Positions 18,533 to 27,322 of a DNA stretch of 64,000 nt are shown in pieces; position 1 is the first letter of the stretch, and each line of letters starts with the position of its first letter. The notes under the pieces were generated by a model. The model made no database searches and was not told the origin of the DNA. It saw only the letters and a list, made by a program, of their open reading frames with translations. This DNA is from Gp6-AA40 sp963723495 (GTDB lineage: Bacteria; Acidobacteriota; Vicinamibacteria; Vicinamibacterales; UBA2999). A program made the translations under genes and the position numbers. The stretch covers positions 248,001-312,000 of the forward strand of contig CAVRQR010000012.1 in assembly GCA_963723495.1 (NCBI GenBank). The letters are read 5' to 3'.

Positions 18533-18557
18533 AAAAAAGCTACTCCTTACAAGGAGT
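18533..18557 (-). terminator. intrinsic terminator of the argR-argG-argH transcript
   Basis: On the minus strand ACTCCTT-GT-AAGGAGT (18557-18542) forms a hairpin overlapping the argH stop codon. It is followed by AGC and a run of six T (18538-18533). The short loop would in practice open to a 5-bp stem with a 6-nt loop. Confidence 0.6.
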
Positions 18558-19932
18558 CGGACGTTGACAGAATCCACCGGCGGCAGTCGGCCAGAGCGGC
18601 TCTGACCGCGTCCGGATTGGTGGACTGAGGCGTCCGGCGCGCCTGAACCGACGCGAGCGCCGTCGCAGCTTTCGGTGCATCATCACCAAACATGTCACTG
18701 GCCTCTCGCCATTCGGCCATCGTCATATCGCTGAAGTCCCGCCCCTCGGCCAGCAGCCGCCGCACCATTGCCCCAACGACCTCATGGGCGCGGCGAAACG
18801 GCATCCCGCGCGCAACCAGATAGTCCGCAACATCGGTGGCCAGCAGCAGACCCGACGCCGCACGCCCGGAACGCTCCGCGTTGACCGAGAGGCGCGAGAC
18901 GACCGCGTGGGTCGCTGACAGCGACGCGGCATAGGTGGTCTCGGCGTCGAACACCGCCTCTTTGTCTTCCTGCAGGTCTTTGTTGTATCCGCCAGGCAAG
19001 CCTTTCATCGTCGCGAGCCAGCCCGTAAGTCGGCCGATCGCCCGCCCCGTTTTGCCGCGAACGAGTTCCAGCGGATCAGGGTTCTTCTTCTGCGGCATCA
19101 TGCTGCTGCCAGTGGCCGAAGCGTCGGACAGGTCGAAGAAGCCGTGCTCCTCTCCTGTGAAGATGATGAGGTCCTCCGCCATGCGGCTCAGATGCACCAT
19201 GCCCAGCGCAATGGCATAGAGGAACGTCGCCACGAAATCCCGATCCGACGACGCATCCATGCTGTTCTGGACCACGCGAGAAAACCCGAGCGCGCGAGCC
19301 AGCATATCCGTGTCGACGCCGTAACTCGTGCCGGCAATGGCGCCGGAGCCGAGCGTCAGCGAGTCTGCTTCCTGTGCCGCCGTCGCCAGGCGTGCGTGAT
19401 CACGCCGAAGCGCAGATGCGTGAGACAGAAAGAAATGCGCCACGAGCACCGGTTGGGCCCGACGCAAATGCGTGTACGACGGCATCATCGCCGCGCCGGC
19501 CTGCTCGGCCTGATCGGCACATGCGCCGACCAGACGGGCGACGGCCCGTTGCAGCAGCCCGATACGACGACGCAGATAGAGTCTCAGGTCGAGCGAGACC
19601 TGCTCATTGCGCGAGCGTCCCGTGTGAAGCCGCCGCCCGGCATCGCCGACACGGTCCACCAGCTGACGCTCTACGAAGCTGTGCACGTCTTCGTCGGGAC
19701 CCGCGACCCACGATGGGTCGCGACGCCCCTGCTCGAGGATCTCGCCCAGCGCCTCGACGATGGCCGCGGTATCGGCGGCGGACAGCACTCCTGCGGCGGC
19801 TAGCGCCTGTGCCCAGGCGACGCTGCCGGTCACATCGTCCTCGAAGAGTGCACGGTCGAAACCGAAGGAGATGCCGAAGTCGAAGGCGGCGGGATCAGGA
19901 GCTGTATCGAAGCGACCGGACCAGAGCGTCAC
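18547..19932 (-). CDS. argH: argininosuccinate lyase
   Basis: A 461-residue member of the fumarase/aspartase superfamily that splits argininosuccinate into arginine and fumarate. The N-terminal LWSGRF, HTGRSRNEQVSLDLRLYLR and the signature GSSMMPQKKNPDP (about residues 274-286) are intact, as is GGYNKDLQEDKE. The GTG start overlaps the argG-like stop (GTGA), so the two are translationally coupled. It is last in the leftward argR-argG-argH unit, with a terminator hairpin at its stop codon. Confidence 0.95.
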   Translation of the reverse strand: MTLWSGRFDTAPDPAAFDFGISFGFDRALFEDDVTGSVAWAQALAAAGVLSAADTAAIVEALGEILEQGRRDPSWVAGPDEDVHSFVERQLVDRVGDAGRRLHTGRSRNEQVSLDLRLYLRRRIGLLQRAVARLVGACADQAEQAGAAMMPSYTHLRRAQPVLVAHFFLSHASALRRDHARLATAAQEADSLTLGSGAIAGTSYGVDTDMLARALGFSRVVQNSMDASSDRDFVATFLYAIALGMVHLSRMAEDLIIFTGEEHGFFDLSDASATGSSMMPQKKNPDPLELVRGKTGRAIGRLTGWLATMKGLPGGYNKDLQEDKEAVFDAETTYAASLSATHAVVSRLSVNAERSGRAASGLLLATDVADYLVARGMPFRRAHEVVGAMVRRLLAEGRDFSDMTMAEWREASDMFGDDAPKAATALASVQARRTPQSTNPDAVRAALADCRRWILSTSDSL

Positions 19933-20822
19933 GCGAGATTCACCACTTCAGTGTTGTCGGGATCGAGGACCGCACATCGGCCGTCGACGACAGCCAACTG
20001 CACGACACCGGCTTGCCCACCCAGGGCCGCACGCGCCGCGTGCAGAACCGCCGCAGCCGGCGCATCGTACAAGATCGTGCGCCCGTGCAGGGCGGTCTCG
20101 AAACGACCCACGCCGTGCCGGCCGGCGATGAGCGCAAGACTTTCCAGGAGTTCCACCGGCGGCATCGGCACATCATTGATCGCGACCGGTACCCCGGCCT
20201 CGAAGCGGATCTCGAGATGCGCGGCGTCGGCCGAGGATGCCGTCGCGGGGTGCGCGAGCTTCGGGCTTTCTTCCGCATCACGAAACGTGATCATCCGGCC
20301 CCAGAGATTCTGATCGATGTCGCAGCCGGGGTCCGAGGCGGCCTGCGGCGCAACCCCACGCGCGCGCGCGTACGCCGTCAACTCCGTCGCGTCCATCTGC
20401 CACTCGCGCGCCGGAGCACGCATCGTGATGCCGGAGTTGAGCGCCTGAAAGGCGGCATCGATCGACTGGTCGAGCGACGCGTGCGCGACCATGGTGGCGC
20501 CTTCGATCTGCGCGACCTCGAGCAGCTTGCGTGCGAGCAGCGGAGCCGGCAATTCCCCGACGAGCGGGATGGCATCTGCCTCGCGCGGGCCACGATCGAG
20601 CGAGGGCAGGAGAAACTCGCGCGACAATTCGTCGCGAGCATCGATGGCGTGGGCCCGGCGGGCGCCGCACGACAGGGCACGGCTGCGCAGGACCGCGAGG
20701 TCTTCACGCTGGCCGATGTCCAGCGTGACCGTCACGACATCAGCCCCGAAGGTCTCGGAGAGCCAGTGCACCGCATTCGAAGATTTGAACCCGCCTGAAT
20801 AGGCCAGCACGATGGTGCTCAT
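19929..20822 (-). CDS. shortened, divergent argininosuccinate synthase-like protein
   Basis: A 297-residue homologue of ArgG (normally about 400). Similarity is clear in IVLAYSGGFKSSNAVHWL, VTLDIGQREDL, GATMVAHAS, CDIDQNLWGR and ILYDAPAAAVLHAARAAL. The ATP PP-loop SGGLDTS has become SGGFKSS, losing the Asp. The citrulline/aspartate-binding segments are replaced: EADAIPLVGEL where ArgG has YEGKYPLGT, and AHASLDQSID where ArgG has a GCTGKGNDQ-type loop. Roughly 100 residues of the C-terminal tetramerisation region are missing. No frameshift or stop explains this. It overlaps argR and argH by 4 bp each, so it is retained in the operon. It may be a non-catalytic or re-purposed paralogue; a functional ArgG would then be encoded elsewhere. 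Confidence 0.75.
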   Translation of the reverse strand: MSTIVLAYSGGFKSSNAVHWLSETFGADVVTVTLDIGQREDLAVLRSRALSCGARRAHAIDARDELSREFLLPSLDRGPREADAIPLVGELPAPLLARKLLEVAQIEGATMVAHASLDQSIDAAFQALNSGITMRAPAREWQMDATELTAYARARGVAPQAASDPGCDIDQNLWGRMITFRDAEESPKLAHPATASSADAAHLEIRFEAGVPVAINDVPMPPVELLESLALIAGRHGVGRFETALHGRTILYDAPAAAVLHAARAALGGQAGVVQLAVVDGRCAVLDPDNTEVVNLA

Positions 20823-21271
20823 GTCTGTGACATTTCCTCGAGGCGTTTGACCAGCGTCTGCGCCCGTCGCGCATCCGGCGTGATGATGAGAATCGTGTCC
20901 TCTCCCGCAAGCGTACCCACGACGTCAGGCAGTTCCGCGCCATCGAGCGCGGCACACAGCGACTGCGCGTGCCCCAGTCCTGTCCGCAGCAGCACGAGCT
21001 GCTGCACTCGATCGATGCGCCGCAGCTGTAACGTCAGCGCACGTTGCAGGAGCGCCTTGGCGGTGTGCCCGTTGGTCTCCACCCGGAGCTGCGCCTGATA
21101 CGCACCATCGGTCCCGCCCTTCACCAGGCCCAGCTCACGGATATCCCGCGAGAGGGTGGCCTGGGTGACATCGAAGCCGGAGGCCTTTATCCTGCGACGG
21201 AGCTGCTCCTGGCTGCGCACCGGCTCGCGCCGGACGATGTCGAGGATGGCGCTTTGGCGTCGTGCTTTCAT
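20819..21271 (-). CDS. argR: arginine repressor ArgR
   Basis: A 150-residue regulator. The N-terminal winged helix is MKARRQSAILDIVRREPV through SGFDVTQATLSRDIRELGLV. The C-terminal hexamerisation and arginine-binding domain carries VVGTLAGEDTILIITPD (family GTxAGxDTI motif). ATG 21271 is preferred because the family N-terminus begins there and GGAAGAAAG lies upstream; the frame stays open to 21457 but that is antisense to argC. It is first gene of argR-argG-argH, divergent from argC, with a palindromic operator between, implying autoregulation. Confidence 0.92.
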   Translation of the reverse strand: MKARRQSAILDIVRREPVRSQEQLRRRIKASGFDVTQATLSRDIRELGLVKGGTDGAYQAQLRVETNGHTAKALLQRALTLQLRRIDRVQQLVLLRTGLGHAQSLCAALDGAELPDVVGTLAGEDTILIITPDARRAQTLVKRLEEMSQT

Positions 21272-21318
21272 GGACTTTCTTCCGTCGACCGCTCCGAACG
21301 AACAGCATAACCCAAATC

Positions 21319-21347
21319 TTGACTGTTTATACATTCGAATGTATAAA
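21319..21347 (+). promoter_or_regulatory. sigma-70 promoter for the argC operon
   Basis: TTGACT (21319-21324), a 17-nt spacer and TATAAA (21342-21347). The predicted start of transcription is near 21354, leaving about 20 nt before the argC ATG at 21375. The ArgR-like palindrome covers most of the spacer and the -10. Confidence 0.65.
21326..21347. promoter_or_regulatory. ArgR operator (ARG box), 22-bp perfect palindrome
   Basis: TTTATACATTC is followed directly by its exact reverse complement, centred at 21336/21337 in the divergent argR-argC space. Size, AT-richness and half-site (ATTC/GAAT core) fit ArgR operators, which are 18-bp imperfect palindromes with TGAAT/ATTCA cores in well-studied bacteria. 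It overlaps the argC -10, so binding would block transcription. Confidence 0.7.
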
Positions 21348-21374
21348 TATTCTTTTGCAGTCACCGTCGATACG

Positions 21375-22413
21375 ATGGCCCTTACTACACCACTCGAACG
21401 TGACCGCGCCGACGTCGTCGACACGCGCCTGACGCGCGTCGCCATTGCGGGCGCCACCGGCTATGCCGGGCAGGAGCTCGTGCGCATCCTGGCGCGCCAT
21501 CCACGCGTCACGCTGACGGCCGCGATGTCATCCGGCGCGGCCAGCACGCCGCGGGCGCTGCCGGCGCTGGCCCGCATCTGGGACGGCGCCGTGCAGCCGC
21601 TCGACGTGGACCACCTGATCCGCGAGGCCGAAGTGATCTTTCTGGCCTTGCCGGAGGCGGCCTCAGCGGAACTGGCTCCCGTGCTGCTGGAGCGCGGGGC
21701 GCGGGTCATCGACCTCTCGGGCGCCTTTCGCATCAGAAACGGTGCGGATCGCCAGCGCTGGTATCCAGCGACGTCCAGTCTTCCTGAGGGAACGGTGTAC
21801 GGGCTCACCGAAGGGCATCAGGCGGAGATTCGTCACGCGCGGCTGCTCTCGAATCCTGGCTGCTATCCCACGGCGGCACTCCTCGCGCTCGAGCCGCTGC
21901 ATCGCGCCGGCCTGCTTACGGGGTCCGTGGTCATCGATGCGAAGTCGGGCGTGTCCGGCGCCGGCAAGACACCGTCTGAGCGCACACATTTTTCGGAGAA
22001 CCACGGCAGCGTTGCGGCGTATGCCGTCTTCCAGCACCGTCACACGGCAGAGATCGAGCAGGAGCTCGGCTGCCGGCGTCACGTTCGTGCCGCATCTGGT
22101 GCCACTCGATCGCGGGATCCTGGAGACCATCTACGGCACGCTCAAGCCCGGCACCACGGAGCAGCAGGTCGCCAACGTGCTGACGACGACGTATGCGGAC
22201 GCACCATTCGTGCGGCTGACCGGCGCCGCATTGCCTGAGATCAAGCACGTCGCACACACCAACTTCTGCGACATCGGCTGGAAGGTCGATCAGGAACGGA
22301 GTCGCATTGTCCTGGTGGCGATTATCGACAACCTGCTCAAGGGTGCGGCGGGGTCCGCGGTGCAGAACCTCAACGTCATGCTGGGGCTGGACGAACGGAC
22401 GGGCCTGCTGTGA
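21375..22413 (+). CDS. argC: N-acetyl-gamma-glutamyl-phosphate reductase (one frameshift)
   Basis: ArgC reduces N-acetylglutamyl phosphate to the semialdehyde with NADPH. The Rossmann start is VAIAGATGYAGQELVRILARH, and the catalytic Cys is in SNPGCYPTA (about residue 163). SGVSGAGKTPSERTHFSEN and PEIKHVAHTNFCDI are conserved. The frame breaks at 22067-22072: dropping one G of GG joins IEQEL to AAGVTFVPHLVPLDRG, and the second frame runs to 22413. This is a probable sequencing indel. ATG 21375 follows the promoter and operator and precedes the Rossmann fold by about 20 residues. It is first gene of the rightward arginine operon. Confidence 0.88.
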
Positions 22414-23257
22414 GCCGGACCCCTGTTGCCGCGCGCGCGCACGCGCGAAGAAGCCGGCGATCGTGCTGAAGCTTGGCGGTGAGCTCCTCGAGCGAACGGA
22501 GGATCTCGTCAACATCGCAAAGGCCATCGCGAAGTTGTCCGAACACGCCGCCTTGGTGGTCGTGCACGGCGGCGGCCGGGAGATCGACGCAGCTCTCAAT
22601 ACAGCGGGTATCCCGAAGCAACAGGTCGATGGATTGCGGGTCACCGATGCCCGGACGCTCGACGTCGTCGTGTCCGTCCTGGCCGGCGCGATCAACACAC
22701 GCCTGGTCGCTGCCGTGCGCCGTGCCGGCGCCGAACCTGTCGGGTTGACCGGTGCTGACGCGACCGTGGCAACGATGAAGCGGGCCGCACCTATCGTTTC
22801 CGTCAATGGTGAGCGTGTCGACCTGGGATTGGTTGGCGCCCCGGTCCGCAATGGCACCCCGCGCCTGCTGACGGATCTGCTGTCACGTGGATACGTGCCG
22901 ATAGTCGCATGTATTGGTGCAACGCGGGACGGTCAGCTCCTGAATGTCAACGCGGACACTCTCGCGTCGCATCTGGCCGCGGCACTGCGAGCGCGGCGTC
23001 TCGTGATCGCGGGTGGGACGTCTGGAGTCCTCAACGAGCAGGGCGAGACCATCGCGCGCCTCACGACGCGCGATGCCGCACGCCTGGTCAGGGCCGGCAC
23101 GGCGAACAAGGGCATGGTGGCCAAGCTGCAGGCATGTCGTGCAGCGCTGCAGGCCGGCGTGGGCGATGTAGTCATTGCCAATGGCAGGAAGACTCGGCTC
23201 GGCACCCTGGCCGACTCTTCAACCAGTCTTTCAGGGTGCACGCAGGTGGTGCGATGA
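22410..23257 (+). CDS. argB: acetylglutamate kinase
   Basis: Amino-acid kinase family enzyme phosphorylating N-acetylglutamate. Motifs seen: IVLKLGGELLE, VVVHGGGREIDAAL, VNADTLASHLAAAL, VIAGGTSGVLNEQG and MVAKLQACRAAL. The 5' end is awkward. GTG at 22410 overlaps the argC stop (GTGA) but is one frame off from the conserved domain. The body frame has no start until GTG 22463, inside the first beta-strand. A missing base in the C/G-rich run 22419-22447 would join them and give the normal N-terminus. The 3' end overlaps argD by 4 bp. Confidence 0.85.
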
Positions 23258-24468
23258 AAACGACGCTCGACAGCATACAGGCTCGCGAATCCCAATACGT
23301 CCTCCACACCTACCGTCGTCAGCCGGTGGCGTTCGTGCGTGGCAAGGGACCGCGTCTGTACAACGTCGACGGCCGTGAGTACCTCGACTTCGTGTCTGGG
23401 ATCGGTGTGGCCTCTCTTGGGCACGCGCATCCCGGCCTCGCCGCGGCCGTGGCGGATCAGGCAGCGACGCTGCTGCACACGTCGAACCTGTACTACCACC
23501 CGTTCCAGGCGGAAGCCGCGGCGCGCCTTTCGACGCTTTCCGGTCTCTCGCGCACCTTCTTCTGCAACAGCGGCTCTGAGGCCAATGAAGCCTGCCTCAA
23601 GTTCGCGCGGCGGTACTGGCACACGCAAGGCGTCAACAATCGGACCTCCTTCGTTGCGATCGAGAACTCGTTCGCCGGACGCACGATGGGGGCACTGTCG
23701 GTCACGTACGACGAGCACTACCGGACGCCGTTCGAGCCGCTGCTCGGACCTGTCACGTTCGTGGACCCCAATTCTCCCGACGCGCTCTACGCCGCAGTCA
23801 ACGACCGCACCGCCGCCGTGATCGCGGAACCGATTCGGGGAGAAGGGGGCGTGCGACCGCTGCCCCGCGCGTTCTCCGATGCAATAGCCGATGTCTGCCG
23901 TCGAACCGGAACGCTGCTCATCGCCGACGAAGTGCAGACGGGCCTCGGACGGACGGGGCATCCTTTTCACTTTCAAGCGCTCGGTTGGGAACCGGATCTA
24001 GTGTCGGTTGGCAAGGCGCTTGGCTCGGGCGTTCCGGTCGGGGCCGCCCTGATATCAGAACGCGTCGCCAAGACGATCTCTGCTGGTGACCACGGCAGCA
24101 CCTACGGCGGGAACCTGCTGGCCACTCGCGCGGCCGCGTTCTTCCTCGAAGAGCTCATGGATCGAGGGCTTCTCGATCACGTGCGCTCAGTCGGCGATCA
24201 CTTGGAGCGTCGTCTAAGGACGCTGGCGCTGAAATATCCCGTCATCACCGAAGTACGCGGCGCAGGCCTGATGCGAGGGCTCGAGCTTCGTGTCGATGCG
24301 ACCAGCATCGTCGATTCGGCCCGCGAGCGAGGATTGCTCGTCAACCGCACCAACGAGAAGGTCGTGCGCCTTCTGCCGCCGCTGACGATCTCCGCAGCAG
24401 ACATCGATGCCGGCATCGACATCCTTGACTCAGTCCTGGCGGCGGTTCCCGCAGAGGTGCACGCATGA
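23254..24468 (+). CDS. argD: acetylornithine aminotransferase
   Basis: A 404-residue class-III PLP aminotransferase. Typical motifs are VSGIGVASLGHAHP, FCNSGSEANEACLKFAR, AVIAEPIRGEGGV, LLIADEVQTGLGRTG and SVGKALGSGVPVG, with the PLP-binding lysine in GKALG. It converts N-acetylglutamate semialdehyde to N-acetylornithine and may also serve lysine biosynthesis (DapC). The ATG overlaps the argB stop (ATGA), and its own stop overlaps the next gene in the same way. An upstream extension of the frame is antisense-like shadow. Confidence 0.95.
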   Translation: MKTTLDSIQARESQYVLHTYRRQPVAFVRGKGPRLYNVDGREYLDFVSGIGVASLGHAHPGLAAAVADQAATLLHTSNLYYHPFQAEAAARLSTLSGLSRTFFCNSGSEANEACLKFARRYWHTQGVNNRTSFVAIENSFAGRTMGALSVTYDEHYRTPFEPLLGPVTFVDPNSPDALYAAVNDRTAAVIAEPIRGEGGVRPLPRAFSDAIADVCRRTGTLLIADEVQTGLGRTGHPFHFQALGWEPDLVSVGKALGSGVPVGAALISERVAKTISAGDHGSTYGGNLLATRAAAFFLEELMDRGLLDHVRSVGDHLERRLRTLALKYPVITEVRGAGLMRGLELRVDATSIVDSARERGLLVNRTNEKVVRLLPPLTISAADIDAGIDILDSVLAAVPAEVHA

Positions 24469-25061
24469 GCACGATCTCGACCATCGACTTCCACGGGCTG
24501 GCATCGCGCAGACAGCCGCCGTCCGTCGGCGTCGCAGAGTTGCCGGAGACGGACCTCGAGATAACCGTCCGTGCCGCGTGTGATCGCGACGTCGAGGCGA
24601 TTCATCGACTGGTGTCAGAACACCTGACCGAAGGTCGTCTCCTGCCAAGAAGCCGGGATGAGATCGGCAACCGTGTGGCTCGGTTCATCGTGGCCGTGGA
24701 CGATCTCGGGCATGTTGTGGGTTGTGCTGACCTCGCGCCGCTCAGCCGGCGTGTGGCCGAAGTCCGATCGCTCGTGGTCGATAACGGTGCGCGGTCGTGC
24801 GGCATCGGCCGGCAACTGGTACGCGAGCTCGAGAAACGTGCGCTCGCCTCGAGATTCGAGACGCTCACGGCTTTCACGCATACACCCGGCTACTTCGTCC
24901 AGCTGGGGTTCTCGATCGTGCCGCACACCTGGATTCCGGAGAAGATCGAAGCCGACTGTCGCACGTGCGCACAATTCCGTCACTGTGGGCAGTACGCCGT
25001 GATGCTGCCGCTGATTCGCACGCAGGGCGTATACCCGCCTGGCCAATCCACACATGCCTGA
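24465..25061 (+). CDS. argA: N-acetylglutamate synthase, GNAT type
   Basis: A 198-residue protein with a GNAT fold: ITVRAACDRDVEAIHRLVSEH, then AEVRSLVVDNGARSCGIGRQLV (acetyl-CoA-binding loop) and THTPGYFVQLGFSIV. The C-terminal cysteine motif DCRTCAQFRHCGQ is characteristic of short, kinase-less N-acetylglutamate synthases found in arginine clusters. It supplies N-acetylglutamate for ArgB, topping up what ArgJ recycles. The leading 30 residues are not part of the GNAT fold. ATGA overlap with argD and an 8-bp overlap with argJ mark tight coupling. Confidence 0.85.
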   Translation: MSTISTIDFHGLASRRQPPSVGVAELPETDLEITVRAACDRDVEAIHRLVSEHLTEGRLLPRSRDEIGNRVARFIVAVDDLGHVVGCADLAPLSRRVAEVRSLVVDNGARSCGIGRQLVRELEKRALASRFETLTAFTHTPGYFVQLGFSIVPHTWIPEKIEADCRTCAQFRHCGQYAVMLPLIRTQGVYPPGQSTHA

Positions 25062-26292
25062 GGCATCCACCATTCGCGATTTGACTCTGACGCCGCTGCT
25101 TGGCGGCGTCACGGCGCCAAACGGCTTCCGGTCCGCGGCCCTGCACTGCGGGATCAAGGGTGCGCCACAAGCCCTGGATCTCACCGTGATTGCGGCCGAT
25201 GGCAGCGCCTCGGCCGCCGGGATCTTCACGACGAACCTGGCGCAGGCGGCGCCGGTGCTCGTCTCGAAGCAGCATCTCGTCCGCACCGGTGGCATCGCGC
25301 GAGCGATTGTCGTCAATAGCGGCTGCGCGAACGCCTGCACTGGAGAGCAGGGCATGCGCGACGCCACGCAGATGGCGAGCGACGTCGCAGCGGCGCTGTC
25401 GTGCGATCCCACACAGGTGCTGGTCGCATCGACAGGCGTTATCGGCGTGAACCTCAAGATGGACCGAGTCTCGTCGGGGATACGGAACGCTGTTGCCTCA
25501 CTCGCGCGCGGCAAGGGCAGCGAGACTGCCCGGGCGATCATGACGACCGACCCGTTCCCGAAGGAGTGCGCCGTCAGCGTCCAGACGTCGCGTGGCTCGT
25601 TCACGGTCGGCGGCACTGCCAAAGGCTCCGGAATGATCGAACCCAACATGGCAACAATGTTGGGCTTCCTGACGACCGACGCACGGGTGTCACCGGCCGT
25701 GCTCGATCGCGCGTTGCGGGAATCCGGTCGCGATACATTCAATGCCATCACCGTCGATGGCGAATGCTCGACGAACGACTCCCTTTTCGCCCTCGCGTCT
25801 GGCGCAAGCGGAGTCACGATCGACGAGGATCTCTATCCGGCCCTGACCGAAGCCTTCCTTGCGGTCTCGAAGGAGCTGGCGCTCGACATCGTGCGCGGCG
25901 GCGAGGGCGCGACCAAACTGATCAGCGTTCACGTACGCGATGCGCGCAGCATCGATGAGGCCCGGCAGGTCGCTCGCACGATTGCGAACTCGCCGCTCGT
26001 GAAGACCGCGGTTCATGGCGCCGACCCGAACTGGGGCCGCATCGTCGCGGCAGCGGGACGAGCTGGTGTGGCCTTCGACGTGCAGCGAGCGACTGTGCAC
26101 GTCGGACGTATTCTCCTCTTCGAGAATGGGTTGCCGCACGACGATGCCGCGACGCGGGCGGCCGAGCACCTGAAAGGTAAGGAGATCCAGATCGAGGTCA
26201 GCCTCGGAACAGGCGGACATCAATCGGCCACCATCTGGACCTGCGATCTGAGCGCCGAGTACGTGCGCATCAACGGCGAGTACCGAACGTAA
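25054..26292 (+). CDS. argJ: glutamate N-acetyltransferase / ornithine acetyltransferase
   Basis: A 412-residue OAT. It moves the acetyl group from acetylornithine to glutamate, closing the cyclic arginine pathway. The precursor cleaves itself at the conserved Ala-Thr in KGSGMIEPNMATMLGFLTTDA, making two subunits. NSGCANACTGEQG (oxyanion hole region), STGVIGVNLKMD and DPNWGRIVAAAGRAGV are also conserved. It starts inside the end of the synthase gene and its stop overlaps the argF ATG (TAATG). Confidence 0.95.
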   Translation: MPEASTIRDLTLTPLLGGVTAPNGFRSAALHCGIKGAPQALDLTVIAADGSASAAGIFTTNLAQAAPVLVSKQHLVRTGGIARAIVVNSGCANACTGEQGMRDATQMASDVAAALSCDPTQVLVASTGVIGVNLKMDRVSSGIRNAVASLARGKGSETARAIMTTDPFPKECAVSVQTSRGSFTVGGTAKGSGMIEPNMATMLGFLTTDARVSPAVLDRALRESGRDTFNAITVDGECSTNDSLFALASGASGVTIDEDLYPALTEAFLAVSKELALDIVRGGEGATKLISVHVRDARSIDEARQVARTIANSPLVKTAVHGADPNWGRIVAAAGRAGVAFDVQRATVHVGRILLFENGLPHDDAATRAAEHLKGKEIQIEVSLGTGGHQSATIWTCDLSAEYVRINGEYRT

Positions 26293-27242
26293 TGGAGAGC
26301 CGCGCGCAGACACGATTCGCCAAGGACTTCCTGTCGATCCTCGATCTGTCGTGTGACGACCTCGAGCGACTGCTGAGCGTATCGGCGCAGATGAAGGCCG
26401 ACCGGCGACTGGGACCGAAAGCGCCGTCCGCCTGGGCGCTCGCCGGGATGCACGTCGCCCTGCTCTTCGAGAAGCCCTCGCTCCGCACTCGTTCGACGTT
26501 CGAGATTGCCATTCGTGAGCTTGGCGGCGACACCCTGCATCTGCCGGCGTCGTTAGCGGAGGGCATCCGGGAGCCGCTGCAGGACATCGCTCGCAACCTG
26601 GAGCGATGGGTCCGTGCACTGGTCATCCGAACTTTCGCGCAGCAAAAGGCGGCCACGCTGGCTGCCGCAGGGCGCGACCTTCACGTCATCAACGCGCTGA
26701 CCGACGAGGAGCACCCTTGCCAGGCGCTCGCCGACGCGCTGACGATGCGTGAGCGGTGGGGCGACTGCCGCGGCCGCGCGATCGCGTTCATCGGTGATGG
26801 CAACAACGTCGCGACATCCCTCGTTCAGGTGTCGTGCATGTTGGGCGTCACGGTGCACGTCGCCTCACCTCAGGGCTATCAACTGACGGACCACGTCGTG
26901 AACACGGCACTGAAGGTCGCTCGGGATGGCGCTACCGTCGCTCGCTTCACGGATCCACGGCGGGCGGTCGATGGAGTCGATGCCGTCTACACGGATGTCT
27001 GGACGTCGATGGGCGAAGAGGCAGAGGCCGTCGAGCGTCGTCGAGTGTTTGCGCCCTACCAGGTCAACGAAGATCTCATGGCCGCCGCCGATCGCGACGC
27101 GATTTTCATGCACTGCCTGCCGGCACACCGGGGTGAAGAGGTGACGTCGGCCGTCATCGATTCATCGGCGTCGGTGGTCTTCGATCAGGCGGAGAATCGA
27201 CTCCACACGCAGAAAGCGCTCTTGTCGATGCTGGTCGGCTAG
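26292..27242 (+). CDS. argF: ornithine carbamoyltransferase
   Basis: A 316-residue transcarbamoylase producing citrulline from ornithine and carbamoyl phosphate. The carbamoyl-phosphate loop is EKPSLRTRSTFE, followed by the HPCQALAD motif, GDGNNVATSL and the ornithine-side HCLPAHRGEEV. The HCLP loop is of the ordinary OTC kind rather than the acetyl- or succinyl-ornithine variants. It is last gene of the argC-argF operon; no strong terminator hairpin was seen in the 80 bp before the ligase gene. Confidence 0.93.
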   Translation: MESRAQTRFAKDFLSILDLSCDDLERLLSVSAQMKADRRLGPKAPSAWALAGMHVALLFEKPSLRTRSTFEIAIRELGGDTLHLPASLAEGIREPLQDIARNLERWVRALVIRTFAQQKAATLAAAGRDLHVINALTDEEHPCQALADALTMRERWGDCRGRAIAFIGDGNNVATSLVQVSCMLGVTVHVASPQGYQLTDHVVNTALKVARDGATVARFTDPRRAVDGVDAVYTDVWTSMGEEAEAVERRRVFAPYQVNEDLMAAADRDAIFMHCLPAHRGEEVTSAVIDSSASVVFDQAENRLHTQKALLSMLVG

Positions 27243-27310
27243 ACTTCACTCGAAGAGGCGCAAAACATGACACCTCGAGCGTGACACTGGAGCCCGGACA
27301 CGGGAGACCG

Positions 27311-27316
27311 TAGAAT
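27311..27316 (+). promoter_or_regulatory. TAGAAT -10-like box 6 nt before the ligase GTG
   Basis: TAGAAT ends 6 nt before the GTG at 27323, where a transcription start would be expected, so the mRNA would be leaderless. No Shine-Dalgarno site is present and no clear -35 was found. Confidence 0.4.
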
Positions 27317-27322
27317 TCACCC

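Noticed and set aside
19374..20798. 474-residue plus-strand open frame across argH and the argG-like gene
   Set aside because: Arg-rich, no domain, antisense to two recognised genes: a shadow of high-GC coding sequence. Similar long antisense frames at 22933-23976, 47096-47971 and 47976-48869 were dropped for the same reason.
22431..22447. GC-alternating run (possible Z-DNA or regulatory element) at the argC-argB junction
   Set aside because: It fits better as a coding segment with a probable missing base at the argB 5' end.
26292..27242. argF as N-acetyl- or N-succinylornithine carbamoyltransferase
   Set aside because: The HCLPAHRGEEV loop and SLRTR/HPCQ motifs are of ordinary OTC type, and argJ in the operon already releases free ornithine.
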